From Aurantiochytrium sp. KH105 (taxonomy: Eukaryota > Sar > Bigyra > Thraustochytrida > Thraustochytriidae): a stretch of 64,000 nucleotides of DNA. The stretch spans positions 124,001-188,000 of the forward strand of contig BGKB01000040.1 of the NCBI GenBank assembly GCA_003116975.1. Direction: 5' to 3'. The translations under genes were made by a program, and so were the position numbers. Each line of letters opens with the position of its first letter. Position 1 is the first letter of the stretch. This document shows positions 1 to 9,651 of the stretch, piece after piece. The notes under the pieces were generated by a model that was not told the DNA's origin, made no database searches, and saw nothing but the letters and a program-made list of their open reading frames with translations.

Positions 1-251
1 AATTCACATCAATTCGCTGATCCACAGTATAGATATGTAACGGTACCAGTCTTGGGTGTGGGTGTGGGCGATCTTACTTTTACGGTAGTTGTGATTTTTG
101 AAAAGCACACCCTAGAGCATTTTGATCGTAAAGAGTCCACGCCTGGCTATGTAGTAAGCAAGCCGACCGTGTTGTGTTGGTTGGCAAAGCGACGGTAACA
201 GCAGCAGACACGAAACTCGAAAGGATAGATAGACAGACAGACAGCGAAACA

Positions 252-254
<3 letters not shown>

Positions 255-282
<28 letters not shown>
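255..282 (+). repeat. AG dinucleotide microsatellite in leader
   Basis: Fourteen or so AG units with one imperfect unit at the left end, 60 bases before the reductase ATG. It is followed by a second, unrelated tandem tract. Confidence 0.85.
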
Positions 283-305
283 GCTAGCGAAGGAATAAGG
301 AACCG

Positions 306-325
306 ACCGTACCGTACCGTACCGT
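306..325 (+). repeat. (ACCGT)4 tandem repeat just before the ATG
   Basis: Four perfect pentanucleotide units, preceded by a fifth imperfect one. It is one of several short tandem-repeat leaders abutting start codons in this window. Confidence 0.85.
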
Positions 326-343
326 ACCAGACGAGACGGAGAG

Positions 344-2090
344 ATGTTCGTAGTCAAGCGCGGCAACCGCCCCAAGGAGGTGCTCAAGTTCGACAAGGTG
401 ACGGAACGCTTGGAACGCCTCTGCGATGGTCTCAACATGGACTTCGTCAAGCCCGTGGCCGTTGCGCAGAAAGTGGTGGCAGGCATCTTCGATGGCATCA
501 CGACGCAGGAGATCGACGAGCTGGCTTCGGAAGAGGCCTCGCACATGTCGTACATTCATTACGACTACGGTCTGCTTGCAGGCCGTATCGCAGCCTCCAA
601 TCTACAGAAGACCATCGACAAGAGCTTCTCTGCGGCGATGGACGAACTCTTTCAGACGACTCGGAAGGGAAAGCATGCTCCGATTATCTCTGAGGAGCTC
701 CACGAGATCATTCAGAAGCATGGCAAACGCATCGACGAAGTTGTGCGCCCCGAGCGCGACTTCGATTACGACATCTTCAGCATCCAGACGCTGAGAAAAA
801 GCTACCTCTTGCGCAAGGACGGCGTGATTATGGAAACCCCCCAATACATGCACATGCGCGTCGCGCTCGGCATTCATGGGGACGACCTTGAGTCCGCGTT
901 CGCCATGTACGACAAGATGAGTCGCCGCCTGTACACGCCTGCGAGTCCGACTCTCTTTAACAGCGGCACCCCGCGCGCGCAGCTAGCGTCATGCTTCCTA
1001 CTCGCCCTCAAGGGCGATTCCATCGAGGGCATCTTTGACACCCTCGGTGACTGCGCCAAGATTAGCAAGTACGCCGGCGGCATTGGGCTGCACATGCACA
1101 ACTTGCGCTCCTCGAATTCGCACATCGAAGGCACGAATGGAAAGTCTTCTGGTATCGTGCCGTTCCTGAAGATTTTCAATGAGACTGCTCGCGCTGTGAA
1201 TCGAGCGGGTAAGCGCAAGGGGGCCTTCGCCATCTACCTGGAGCCTCACCATGCTGACATCGAGCAGTTCATTGAGCTGCGGCGCAACACTGACGCGGAA
1301 GAGCTGCGCACGCACGACCTCTTCATCGCGTGCTGGATCTCCGACCTCTTCGTGGAGCGCGTGCAGCAAAACGCTCTTTGGTCACTCTTCGACCCCAACA
1401 CGGCGCCCGGTCTGGAAGAAGTCTATGGCGAGGAGTACAAGGCTCTCTACGAGCGCTACGAAGCAGAGGGCCGCGCAGTCAAGACGGTGCGCGCGCAGGA
1501 CCTCTGGGTCAGCATGCTTCGGTCGATCAAAGAGAGTGGCGGCCCATACTTGACCAACAAGGACGCGGTGAACAACAGGAGCAACCAAAAGAACCTTGGC
1601 ACCATCAAGTCTTCGAACCTCTGCAATGAGATCGTAGAGTATTCCTCGCCAGATGAGTCGGCCGTGTGCACTCTGTCTTCTCTCATCCTCGCCAACTATG
1701 TGACAGAAGAGGTGGATGACACATTTGGTTTCCGCTTCAACTTTGAGATGCTCACGGAGGTCACGCGCGAGGTCGTGCGCAACCTCGACCTCTGCATTGA
1801 TCGCATGTTCTACCCCATTGAGAGCGCCCGCACGTCCAATTTGCGACACAGGCCCATGGGTATCGGCGTCTCTGGGCTCCACGACGTCTTTATGAAGCTC
1901 AAGATGGCCTACGATTCGCCAGAGGCAAAGCAGCTCAATAAGCTCATCTTCGAGACCATCTACCGCGCCGCGGTGCTCGAGTCCAGCGAACTTGCGCGCG
2001 TCAAGGGACCTTACGAGTCCTTTGCAGGATCCCCGGCCAGCCAGGGCGTTTTCCAGTTCGAAATGTGGGGACTTGACGTCACCACTGAGG
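344..2090 (+). CDS. Class I ribonucleotide reductase large subunit (R1), first coding block
   Basis: This encodes most of R1, which reduces ribonucleoside diphosphates to deoxyribonucleotides in the cytosol with R2. It starts MFVVKRGNR, as R1 N-termini do, and holds an ATP-cone-like segment in the first 90 residues. Visible catalytic residues are C217 (ASCFLL), N425/C427/E429 (NLCNEI) and C442 (AVCTL). The KISKYAGGIG and GKRKGAFAIYLEP stretches look closer to large-DNA-virus and bacterial R1 than to animal R1, but that is an impression without an alignment. The open frame runs on a few codons to about 2098. The matching C-terminal part lies about 460 bases downstream in the same orientation. 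With R2, a virus-type resolvase and a TBP-like gene nearby, I read it as part of a virus-derived block, though a host gene is possible. Confidence 0.9.
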
Positions 2091-2550
2091 GTTTTTGACG
2101 GGGAGTCCTCAGAGGTCTGAAAGAGTAGAAAGAAGAAGTTGAGTTCAATAAACGTAAAAGAAATTCCGTTCCGTGGCTAGCACGAAACGGGAAGGTAGTA
2201 TGATTGCTTCTCACGCTGCTGCTCGGAGAAAGCTTTGGTGTAGTTCAATATTCTGGTGGGTTTCGGTTCTGCCGGCTTCTGGCATCGGATTTGGTCGCTG
2301 CCAGGTCTATTCGGCTCAGTGGTCCCAGGGTCGTGACCCTGGTCCATTTCTGCTATGTAGGTCTATGACTGTACTAAGGTTATTTTGAATGGACACATAG
2401 AATAGATCCGGTGTGTTGTGCATGCGTGGCGTAATGTTCTTTCATCGTGCCCTTCCGACGTTTGTCGTCGGGTGTCTACCTCTCTTATAGCAGTTTCCCG
2501 CCTGGCATTAGGTCTTTGGGAATGTCCACTTCATTATTGTGGATCGATAG
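2091..2550 (+). other. Probable intron or insertion within the R1 gene
   Basis: About 460 bases without reductase similarity separate the two R1 blocks. The stretch starts with GT and ends with AG, and the reading phase fits across it. However, the donor is weak compared with the GTAAGT donor of the Rab gene in this window, and a second plausible acceptor follows a pyrimidine-rich tract near 2490. It also contains a TACTAAG-like branch sequence near 2374, an AATAAA near 2147, and a perfect 8-base inverted repeat around 2327-2344. A spliceosomal intron is the simplest reading. Large DNA viruses of this grade are known to carry introns. I see no conserved group I or intein features. Confidence 0.5.
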
Positions 2551-3215
2551 AGGGCGAGCTTTTTTACAAGGACTGGGAGGGCATCCGCAAGAACATGGTG
2601 CGCTACGGTCTCCGCAACTCCTTGCTCGTAGCCCTCATGCCCACCGCCTCGTCTGCGAGCATCGCGGGCGTCACCGAGTCTTTCGAGATCCTCACGAGCA
2701 ATCTTTACAGCCGCAAGGTCATGGCGGGTGAGTACACCATCGTCAACAAGTACATGGTGCGCGAACTTGTGGAGCGCGGGATCTGGAACCAGAATCTCTC
2801 CGAGAGGATTCTCTCCAACAACGGGTCTATCCAAGTGTTTGAGGACGAGATCCCAGCCGATGTGCGCCACCGCTACCGCACCGTCTGGGAGTACAAGATG
2901 CGAGACTACATCGACATGTCAGCTGACCGCGCACCTTTCGTGTGCCAGACGCAATCGCTCAACCTCTACATGGTACGTCCCACGATCCCGAAGCTGAATG
3001 CCATGCTCCAGTACGCACACAAGAAAGGACTGAAGACGCTCCTCTACTACCTGCGCACCAAGGCGGTCACAGAAGCCATCAAGTTCACCGCGCCTGAGGG
3101 AAAGCACCATATCAATGACGAGAATAAAAACAAGAACGAGAACAAGGCGAGCGAGAATGAGAAGGTCATACTTGCTGACGACGACGACCGAGAATGTTTC
3201 AGCTGCAGCGCTTGA
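2551..3215 (+). CDS. Ribonucleotide reductase large subunit, C-terminal coding block
   Basis: This block contains the R1 C-terminal third. It shows the nucleotide-site stretch MPTASSAS, the paired tyrosines of the radical path in LLYYLRTKA, and a tail ending ECFSCSA, the CxxC shuttle that re-reduces the active site. All the expected R1 landmarks of this part are present. The tail before the CxxC is long and rich in Asn, Lys and Glu. The coding start of this block is set by similarity and by the AG at 2549-2550. The gene converges on the NLR-like gene at 4306-8772. Confidence 0.85.
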
Positions 3216-4305
3216 TAAAAGATGATGCCTCCAAAAAAGTTAAAGTGAAAGCAAAGATTCGATTTGTTGTCATCCTGCACGTCAAGTCGAGGTTCTTAGT
3301 CACACATTTTGTTTGTAAGAATGGCCAAACAATCCATTATCTCCCATTGTCGCCTTGGCTTCTATTCAGCGAGCACATTGTTTGCTTTGTTTTAGCGAGA
3401 TAACATTGCAGGGGGAGCATCGTCGTGGGCTGCGTTATGGATATTGTGCCCGCCCTTTGAGGCGTGCGTGCTGGGCCAATACCACATCGTCAAGTCTGTT
3501 GTCGCCCTGCAAAGTTGCTTTGCCTTTTTTGGCATATTTGAGACAAATCAGTAGCGCCAAGGCGAAGTAGTTTTTTGCAAAATGTGTGTAGCAGACGAGC
3601 GTCGGCCTCGGTGTCGAATCTGGGATACTGTTCAGGCCAGCGCCGAAGTGTCATTGAGCCATATCACGCTTACGGGTACGATTAGGCAAGGACACTTTTT
3701 GTAGCAGTTGCTGTTGATGCGATAGAATGAGAGGCAGAGCCGCGGCAAGGATGGCATTCGAAGCTGGCCGTGGCTAAATAAGTCAAGTTCAGTCGGAAAT
3801 TCGAGGCGCTCAGAGCAAATCGCAGTCGGCCCCATTTAGCCTCCGCGCGTTGTATCTAGATTTGTATTTTGAGTCATGATGCCGCGGAAATTCTTGCGCG
3901 GCTCTTTCATGCCAGACAAAACTTCTTTGCGACCCTATTCTTGAAGAAAAGGAAGGAACGCCGATTGGATGACGAAGCATACTTGGTGATGTGTCATGGC
4001 TAGGTAAGAAATGACAGTCTTTCTACATCCTCGAAAATTGGAAAAGTTTCTCATCAACAACCATGGCAAATAGTGCTTGAAGTGCGCTCTCCTTGCAATT
4101 GTAGTCGTGCCATCGCATCTCCCGTATCCCATACCCGCTGCGTCGTATGCAACATAAAAGACCGAGAGGGTAAACAAAAAAAGCAAAAGTTTATAAGCGA
4201 GATATTACTACTGCGTTGCAGTAAGTGATGTGATCACAAGCAATTAATGTCGGTCGCCCACCCACGCAGGCATGGCACACGGTAGCGCAAAGCCGCACCG
4301 CACGA
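3216..4305. other. Intergenic, AT-richer, no gene seen
   Basis: About 1.1 kb between two convergent genes. No open frame here resembles a protein I know and codon-like structure is absent. The only recognisable item is the tRNA-like sequence at its right edge (about 4266-4338). Confidence 0.6.
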
Positions 4306-4338
4306 TTAGGTCCCAGGTTCGATTCCTTGGACACGCAA
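4266..4338 (+). repeat. tRNA-like sequence with A- and B-box, possibly a SINE head or decayed tRNA
   Basis: A perfect B-box (GGTTCGATTCC, 4316-4326) lies 28 bases downstream of an A-box-like stretch (4273-4288, TGGC followed by GGTAGCGC), which is close to normal tRNA spacing. The acceptor arms do not pair well and the T stem has one mismatch, so it is not a good functional tRNA. On the opposite strand the last codons and the stop of the NLR-like gene are made from this sequence. A tRNA-derived SINE end is the likeliest source. Confidence 0.4.
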
Positions 4339-7300
4339 GATGTGTACCATTCCGCAAACGTCGCCAAAAACGTAAATATCTCCCTCGCGAGCATTGGCCC
4401 TACTTTCGATTGCGTGATCAGTCGTGTAGCCGATGCCTCCGCTGAGCTTCACATGCGTTCCGTTCTCAAAATTCACCAACGTGTTTGTTCCAGGTGTAGT
4501 CGATGCCTCCGCTTCATCCGCGTCGAGTGCCTCGCCCGTTTGAGCGTTCCAGTAAAGACTCTCATTGGGTGATTGTGATACGATGGTGTCGCCCTGTATC
4601 GCCACGCTGTTGACCCAATCAGAGTGCACTAACACGTGCTTCTCCTCGCCCGACGTAGCGTTCCAGATGCGCACCGTGTAGTCATAGGACCCACTGACGA
4701 TGGTGTCGCCCTGTATCGCCACGCTGTTGACCCAATCAGAGTGCACTAACACGTGCTTCTCCTCGCCCGACGTAGCGTTCCAGATGCGCACCGTGCCGTC
4801 CGTGGACCCACTGACGATGGTGTCGCCCTGTATCGCCACGCTCCTGATCCAGCTAGAGTGCCCGTGCAACACGTGCTGCTCCTCGCCCGACGTAGCGTTC
4901 CAGATGCGCACCGTGTTGTCACCGGACCCACTGACGATGGTGTCGCCCTGTATCGCCACGCTCGGGACCGAACCAGAGTGCCCCTTCAACACGTGCTGCT
5001 CCTCGCCCGACGTAGCGTTCCAGATGCGCACCGTGTAGTCATAGGACCCACTGACGATGGTGTCGCCCTGTATCGCCACGCTCAAGACACTTCCAGTGTG
5101 CCCCTTCAACACGTGCTGCTCCTCGCCCGACGTAGCGTTCCAGATGCGCACCGTGTTGTCATCGGACCCACTGACGATGGTGTCGCCCTGTATCGCCACG
5201 CTTCTGACCCTTTCAGAGTGCCCCTTCAACACGTGCTGCTCCTCGCCCGACGTAGCGTTCCAGATGCGCACCGTGTTGTCATCGGACCCACTGACGATGG
5301 TGTCGCCCTGTATCGCCACGCTCCAGACCTCACCAGAGTGCCCCTTCAACACGTGCTGCTCCTCGCCCGACGTAGCGTTCCAGATGCGCACCGTGTTATC
5401 ATCGGACCCACTGACGATGGTGTCGCCCTGTATCGCCACGCTGTTGACCGTGGAAGAGTGCCCCTTCACGTATTGAAGGACATGCGCACCGTCCTGTTCG
5501 AAGACCCACTGAAGGTGCCCCTTCAACACGTGCTGCTCCTCGCCCGACGTAGCGTTCCAGATGCGCACCGTCCTGTCCCTGGACCCACTGACAATGGTGT
5601 CGCCCTGTATCGCCACGCTGTTGACCCTTCCAGAGTGCCCCTTCAACACGTGCTGCTCCTCGCCCGACGTAGCGTTCCAGATGCGCACCGTGTTGTCCGA
5701 GGACCCACTGACGATGGTGCCGCCCTGTATCGCCACGCTGGGGACCGAACCAGAGTGCCCCTTCAACACGTGCTGCTCCTCGCCCGACGTAGCGTTCCAG
5801 ATGCGCACCGTCTTGTCATAGGACCCACTGACGATGGTGTCGCCCTGTATCGCCACGCTGCTGACCGAACTAGAGTGCCCCTTCAACACGCGCTGCTCCT
5901 CGCCCGACGTAGCGTTCCAGATGCGCACCGTGTTGTCATATGATCCACTAACGATGGTGTCGCCCTGTATCGCCACGCTGTAGACGCCACCAGAGTGCCC
6001 CTTCAACACGTGCAGCAAGGGGTCGCGGGGATGAGCAAGGGTGACGCGAGTAGGCTCCAGCCATGGCTGATCATCAGGTGTTTGCAGACTACGTGCCAAG
6101 GGATCTTTCGACTCGTGGCCAAGACGCGCAAGAACTTGCGACGCAAGTTCGTTGGGATCGTAGCTGAGGGCATGCACTGCTTTGCTCAGGAAACGAGGCG
6201 TATCACTTTCGGGCGCAAAGTAGATGTCGAGTTCGACGCAGTCGCGGATGAGGTTTCCGATTGTGGCGCGCCTTTGTGCCTCACCGTCACCGACAAAGAT
6301 GGCGCTCTGTACCCATGCAAAGTCATTCAGGAGCTCGAAAGCCTCAGCGTGCCTGCCGCTCTTGACGAGGTGAAAGACGGCGTGACGGAGCGAGAAAACG
6401 TCGTCCCGCGAGCTGCTGCAGTAGTCGGCCAATTGTTTATGCCCGTCTTTTTTCTTCACGAAGAGCTTTTTTTCGCTCTGCTTCTTATCTGAGAGCCAAT
6501 CTGCCATGCGCTTATGAATGAGTGCCACTCGACCATCGCCGCCTCGATATAAGAGATTGCTCGCGTCGTCGACAATATCATCCATATCATCTTGCTCTAA
6601 TTGCAGAACTGAGCTCAGTTGCTCGACACTCAGCGGTTCGCGAGCAGCTACGATTGGCGCCAGGAGCATCTTGTACGTTTTCTCCCCGCCAACTTTTTCT
6701 TGCAGGCGCTTAAAGTATTCGTGAAACATGCCGCCAAGCCCATTGGGGATGGCGTCTTCGTGCAAGATGTCCTGCGAGGTCAGCAGTCCACCTTGTTTCT
6801 CCTCGTGCATCCGGTTCAGGGTCTCGGGAAGGAAGCTCGCCCAGAGAAAGAGACCTTCGGATCGTTCGGAAAGAGTCTTGGCGCAAGAAGCAACGTTTTT
6901 TTGCTCCACGGTATCTTTCATGTCGCACAGCAAATGCTCAATGTGTTTTTCGATGTCGCGAAAGTTCTCTTCGTCCTTGAGCTCCAGCACTTTAAAATCA
7001 AGGCTATTGTTGGTGATGCCGCGTTGAATCTCGCCTTCGGGACGCGTGCTCACAACCAAGCTGAGCCATGAGGGCATCACATCCTTCCACGTACGAATGA
7101 CCTTCGTCAAGACATCGTCGCTTTTGCTGCACTCGTCGAGAGCGTCGAGCACGACCACTTGTCGCATCTGGTCTGAGCCGAGCTTGGTTGCAGGATTGAC
7201 GAGAATGGTCTGGAATACGTCGGCCAGAGGCTTGTCGCTAATACCGCCAAAGCTCTCGGAGTCCAGCGCATCGACAAAGCCAGGCACGCTCAGGCAGAGC

Positions 7301-8772
7301 TGCCATGCAATACTCACAAGAGCCTCTTTCGGCGCAGCGGTCGTGACTTGATCATGCCGAAAGAAATGATATGCCGCAACAAAAATAGGCTGGCGCTCTT
7401 TCTTGCTACGGCGCCACAAGCTACGTACACGTGACGACTTTCGGCGCGGCTCGGCGCGTTCATCAGCCTTGCTCTTTTCGACATCTTTGTCAGTTTTCAG
7501 AGCGCCTCCACGGTGGCAAAGCTCGGCCATGATGACGCTTTTGCCGACACCGCCGTCGCCCACAAGAATGAAGACGGCACTCTTATTGTCGATGTACCAC
7601 TTGCAGAGCTCGTCGACGATCCAGCTCCGCGTGCCGAGGGTAAAGTTTTCCGCCTTACCCTTGGCCCATGCCTCTGAGCTGCACGGGTCGAGTTTGGCTT
7701 TAATATCGCGCAGAAATGGAGTAATATCGGCAGAGGCATGGGGTGTATTGATGCGCATCTTGATGACGTCGGCGAGTTTTTTCACGGCCGCGTCCGAAAA
7801 AGCACCATTCGAGATTTGCGAAAGATCCACCGGTTCTTGCCTTGTGAGCGCGAGCTGAAATCGCCCAGTCCACCCCGTTGCGGGCTTGGTCATGTCCTCT
7901 TCCAGCGCGGCGACTACGATGCGGTCAAACCGTTTGTTGCCAGCGTGTTGGAATTCCTTGAGGCAGTTGTCTGATCGATCACCATCATTGATCTTCTTCA
8001 TATACCTTTTGGTTGCGAGAATGAGGAAAACCTTTGAACCCTCGATGCCACGTGACATGCTCTCATCAATGCTTCCTCGCATCTGCTTCTCATCAAGCCA
8101 AACCTTCAATTTGTGCTTCCTTTCGAGCTTCTTGGCAATAATCTTGACTCTATCGTGAATTTCTCTGTTTTCGCCCCATTCGTGAGACATGAAGACGTCA
8201 AAGGTTTCAAGCTGGTCGCCCAGTGACTTGGCTTGAATCAGGCGGACGAAGGATGACAAGTCGGCCTTTTCCGGAGCCCTGTAGTCGAAGTAAAGCTCGT
8301 TGGCCATGTACCAGCTAATTGCACCGCGCCAGGATTTTTGCCAACGCATCGTTTCGTCCACGACAACCGGGACGAGGTTATTTGGCAGCTCGTCAGCCAC
8401 GGCCTTAATTAGTGCCTCGTTCTCTTGAAGTGTAGCACTCACCAGAACGGCGGCAACAACGTTCGCGACCTTGGCCTGTTTCAATGCCTCAGCAGCTTCG
8501 CTCGCGGTGCACACGGGCACGCGGAGGCGAGGCTGGATTGCGTCGATTAGCTGCTCGGCCACAGTCTCGTCAGCGGGATCGTGTACGACGAGAACGGCGA
8601 CGTCGGCGAGCTCCTCAGGGACTTCAAGGTCCGCTCCCTCCCCTGTCTGGTCCGCCGCAACAGCCTGTAGCTCCCCATCCGCGTTCACATCGCCCTCGAC
8701 GCTCGATACTTCGCTGGCATGCCCCCTGTTGAAGTTGAGCAAGGTGTAGATGCTTTTCCGTAGTCTCTCCAT
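4306..8772 (-). CDS. TIR-NACHT-WD40 STAND receptor-like protein (NLR-like)
   Basis: A 1488-residue protein with immune-receptor architecture. Residues about 56-165 form a weak TIR-like fold. About 190-330 is a clearer TIR domain (FDVFMSHEWG, KVWLDE, DNCLKEF). About 395-760 is a NACHT/STAND NTPase with Walker A GDGGVGKS (405-412), Walker B VVVLDALDE (539-547) and the STRP sensor stretch. From about 920 it has some twelve WD40 repeats of 40 residues that are nearly identical except at a few fixed positions. The annotated start is the ATG at 8772, in a good Kozak context; the frame stays open to about 8934 but without an ATG. Family knowledge: STAND proteins oligomerise on sensing a ligand through their repeats, and TIR domains often cleave NAD+. 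Whether this TIR is active is unclear, since the usual catalytic Glu position is ambiguous. The ligand is unknown. Confidence 0.9.
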   Translation of the reverse strand: MERLRKSIYTLLNFNRGHASEVSSVEGDVNADGELQAVAADQTGEGADLEVPEELADVAVLVVHDPADETVAEQLIDAIQPRLRVPVCTASEAAEALKQAKVANVVAAVLVSATLQENEALIKAVADELPNNLVPVVVDETMRWQKSWRGAISWYMANELYFDYRAPEKADLSSFVRLIQAKSLGDQLETFDVFMSHEWGENREIHDRVKIIAKKLERKHKLKVWLDEKQMRGSIDESMSRGIEGSKVFLILATKRYMKKINDGDRSDNCLKEFQHAGNKRFDRIVVAALEEDMTKPATGWTGRFQLALTRQEPVDLSQISNGAFSDAAVKKLADVIKMRINTPHASADITPFLRDIKAKLDPCSSEAWAKGKAENFTLGTRSWIVDELCKWYIDNKSAVFILVGDGGVGKSVIMAELCHRGGALKTDKDVEKSKADERAEPRRKSSRVRSLWRRSKKERQPIFVAAYHFFRHDQVTTAAPKEALVSIAWQLCLSVPGFVDALDSESFGGISDKPLADVFQTILVNPATKLGSDQMRQVVVLDALDECSKSDDVLTKVIRTWKDVMPSWLSLVVSTRPEGEIQRGITNNSLDFKVLELKDEENFRDIEKHIEHLLCDMKDTVEQKNVASCAKTLSERSEGLFLWASFLPETLNRMHEEKQGGLLTSQDILHEDAIPNGLGGMFHEYFKRLQEKVGGEKTYKMLLAPIVAAREPLSVEQLSSVLQLEQDDMDDIVDDASNLLYRGGDGRVALIHKRMADWLSDKKQSEKKLFVKKKDGHKQLADYCSSSRDDVFSLRHAVFHLVKSGRHAEAFELLNDFAWVQSAIFVGDGEAQRRATIGNLIRDCVELDIYFAPESDTPRFLSKAVHALSYDPNELASQVLARLGHESKDPLARSLQTPDDQPWLEPTRVTLAHPRDPLLHVLKGHSGGVYSVAIQGDTIVSGSYDNTVRIWNATSGEEQRVLKGHSSSVSSVAIQGDTIVSGSYDKTVRIWNATSGEEQHVLKGHSGSVPSVAIQGGTIVSGSSDNTVRIWNATSGEEQHVLKGHSGRVNSVAIQGDTIVSGSRDRTVRIWNATSGEEQHVLKGHLQWVFEQDGAHVLQYVKGHSSTVNSVAIQGDTIVSGSDDNTVRIWNATSGEEQHVLKGHSGEVWSVAIQGDTIVSGSDDNTVRIWNATSGEEQHVLKGHSERVRSVAIQGDTIVSGSDDNTVRIWNATSGEEQHVLKGHTGSVLSVAIQGDTIVSGSYDYTVRIWNATSGEEQHVLKGHSGSVPSVAIQGDTIVSGSGDNTVRIWNATSGEEQHVLHGHSSWIRSVAIQGDTIVSGSTDGTVRIWNATSGEEKHVLVHSDWVNSVAIQGDTIVSGSYDYTVRIWNATSGEEKHVLVHSDWVNSVAIQGDTIVSQSPNESLYWNAQTGEALDADEAEASTTPGTNTLVNFENGTHVKLSGGIGYTTDHAIESRANAREGDIYVFGDVCGMVHILRVQGIEPGT
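4560..6012 (-). repeat. Homogenised 120-bp WD40 repeat array (coding)
   Basis: About twelve direct repeats with a 120-base period, each encoding one WD unit built around SVAIQGDTIVSGS and TVRIWNATSGEEQHVL. Long stretches are identical between units at DNA level. Differences cluster at the residues between GHS and SVAIQG and at the residues either side of the Asp after SGS. A truncated unit sits near 5455-5525 and the last two units lack one residue. This is the signature of recent unequal exchange or gene conversion. Confidence 0.95.
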
Positions 8773-9651
8773 GGCGCGCGTGTCTTTTGCGAGCTCTATT
8801 CCTTCGGCCTTGTGGTCCTTTCGTAGAATCGAGTTCCCCTCCTCGCGATTCCCTTCTCGCGCGCGTCTATCCGCCCGTGCGGCTGCGCGTCCCCGACTTC
8901 GCTCTTCGCGTGCAGCGATCTGGTTTTGTCGCACGCGCTGCCCTTACCTCCGCGGTCAGTAAGAGAAAAAGCGGTGCATGAAGATGGTCTAGAATGCCCC
9001 TTGTACATTTTTCCCGAGTGTGCGCACAAGCTGGCCGCGCTGCTTGGCGCTAAGCATTGCTGGCGACCGTTCTCCGGCTCGTGAAGGGTAAAGTATAAGC
9101 TGAAGGCGTGTCCTTGTCTCTCCGTTTGCGCGAGAGGGGGAGTGTTGGAAGAGAAATGAGGGGGAGGAGGGACGGAAGTGTGTGCGCGACTGGCGGTGTC
9201 CCGGTATACTCGCTTTCGCTGCTGGTCGCTGACACTGCTCTCTCCGTTGCAGTGCGGGCAGCTGCGCGTGTCGGCCATCAGCGCCGTGACGCTCTCATAT
9301 GTGAATTAGTCTTCTTATATTCTCTTTACGCCGGCTCGCGCACGGCAGCCAGTTTGCAGCCAGCTGCGGACGGCGGCTAGGATTTGCAGCCTGTGCGTGT
9401 GCACACGCGCCCTCTACTCTTCATGCGGACAACGAGGGGGAAAAAGTGTGCGGCTGGCAGCACTTTTTGTTTTTTACACAAAACAATTGCGTAATAGGCC
9501 CTATTCTGAATAATACGGTCCTCAGACATTTTTTTTCTGGTGCAAGCAAGGAAGGACGAGTGCACACGGTTTGTGTTCTCTTGCTCCGTAGTCACGGCCG
9601 TTAGCAAATCCCGTCAGAAGGAAGGGGAACAACAGGAACGTTGTTAGGCAG
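8773..9651. other. Divergent intergenic region, no gene recognised
   Basis: About 880 bases between the NLR-like gene and the gene at 9652. The first 160 bases keep the NLR frame open (basic, Arg-rich translation) and may be its 5' leader or an unrecognised upstream coding part. The rest shows no recognisable coding or RNA features. Confidence 0.5.

Larger units (their letters stand above)
1..343. other. 5' flank of the ribonucleotide reductase large subunit
   Basis: No gene is visible here. The stretch is the leader region of the reductase gene and carries an AG dinucleotide run at 255-282 and four ACCGT units at 306-325, the latter ending 18 bases before the ATG. The window begins inside this flank, so the true left limit of the accessory block is not seen. 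Confidence 0.6.

Noticed and set aside
2091-2550. Intein or group I intron inside R1
   Set aside because: The segment has no open frame continuous with R1, no intein block motifs and no recognisable group I core.
4266-4338. Functional tRNA gene
   Set aside because: Acceptor arms do not pair and the T stem has a mismatch, so only a tRNA-like or SINE-like call is made.
4753-5943. 396-residue plus-strand frame with repeated LLLARRSVPDAH units
   Set aside because: Antisense reading of the WD repeat array; its repeat structure is inherited from the real gene.
4560-6012. CRISPR-like or satellite array of 120-bp direct repeats
   Set aside because: The units are in frame WD40 codons, there are no spacers, and the organism is eukaryotic.
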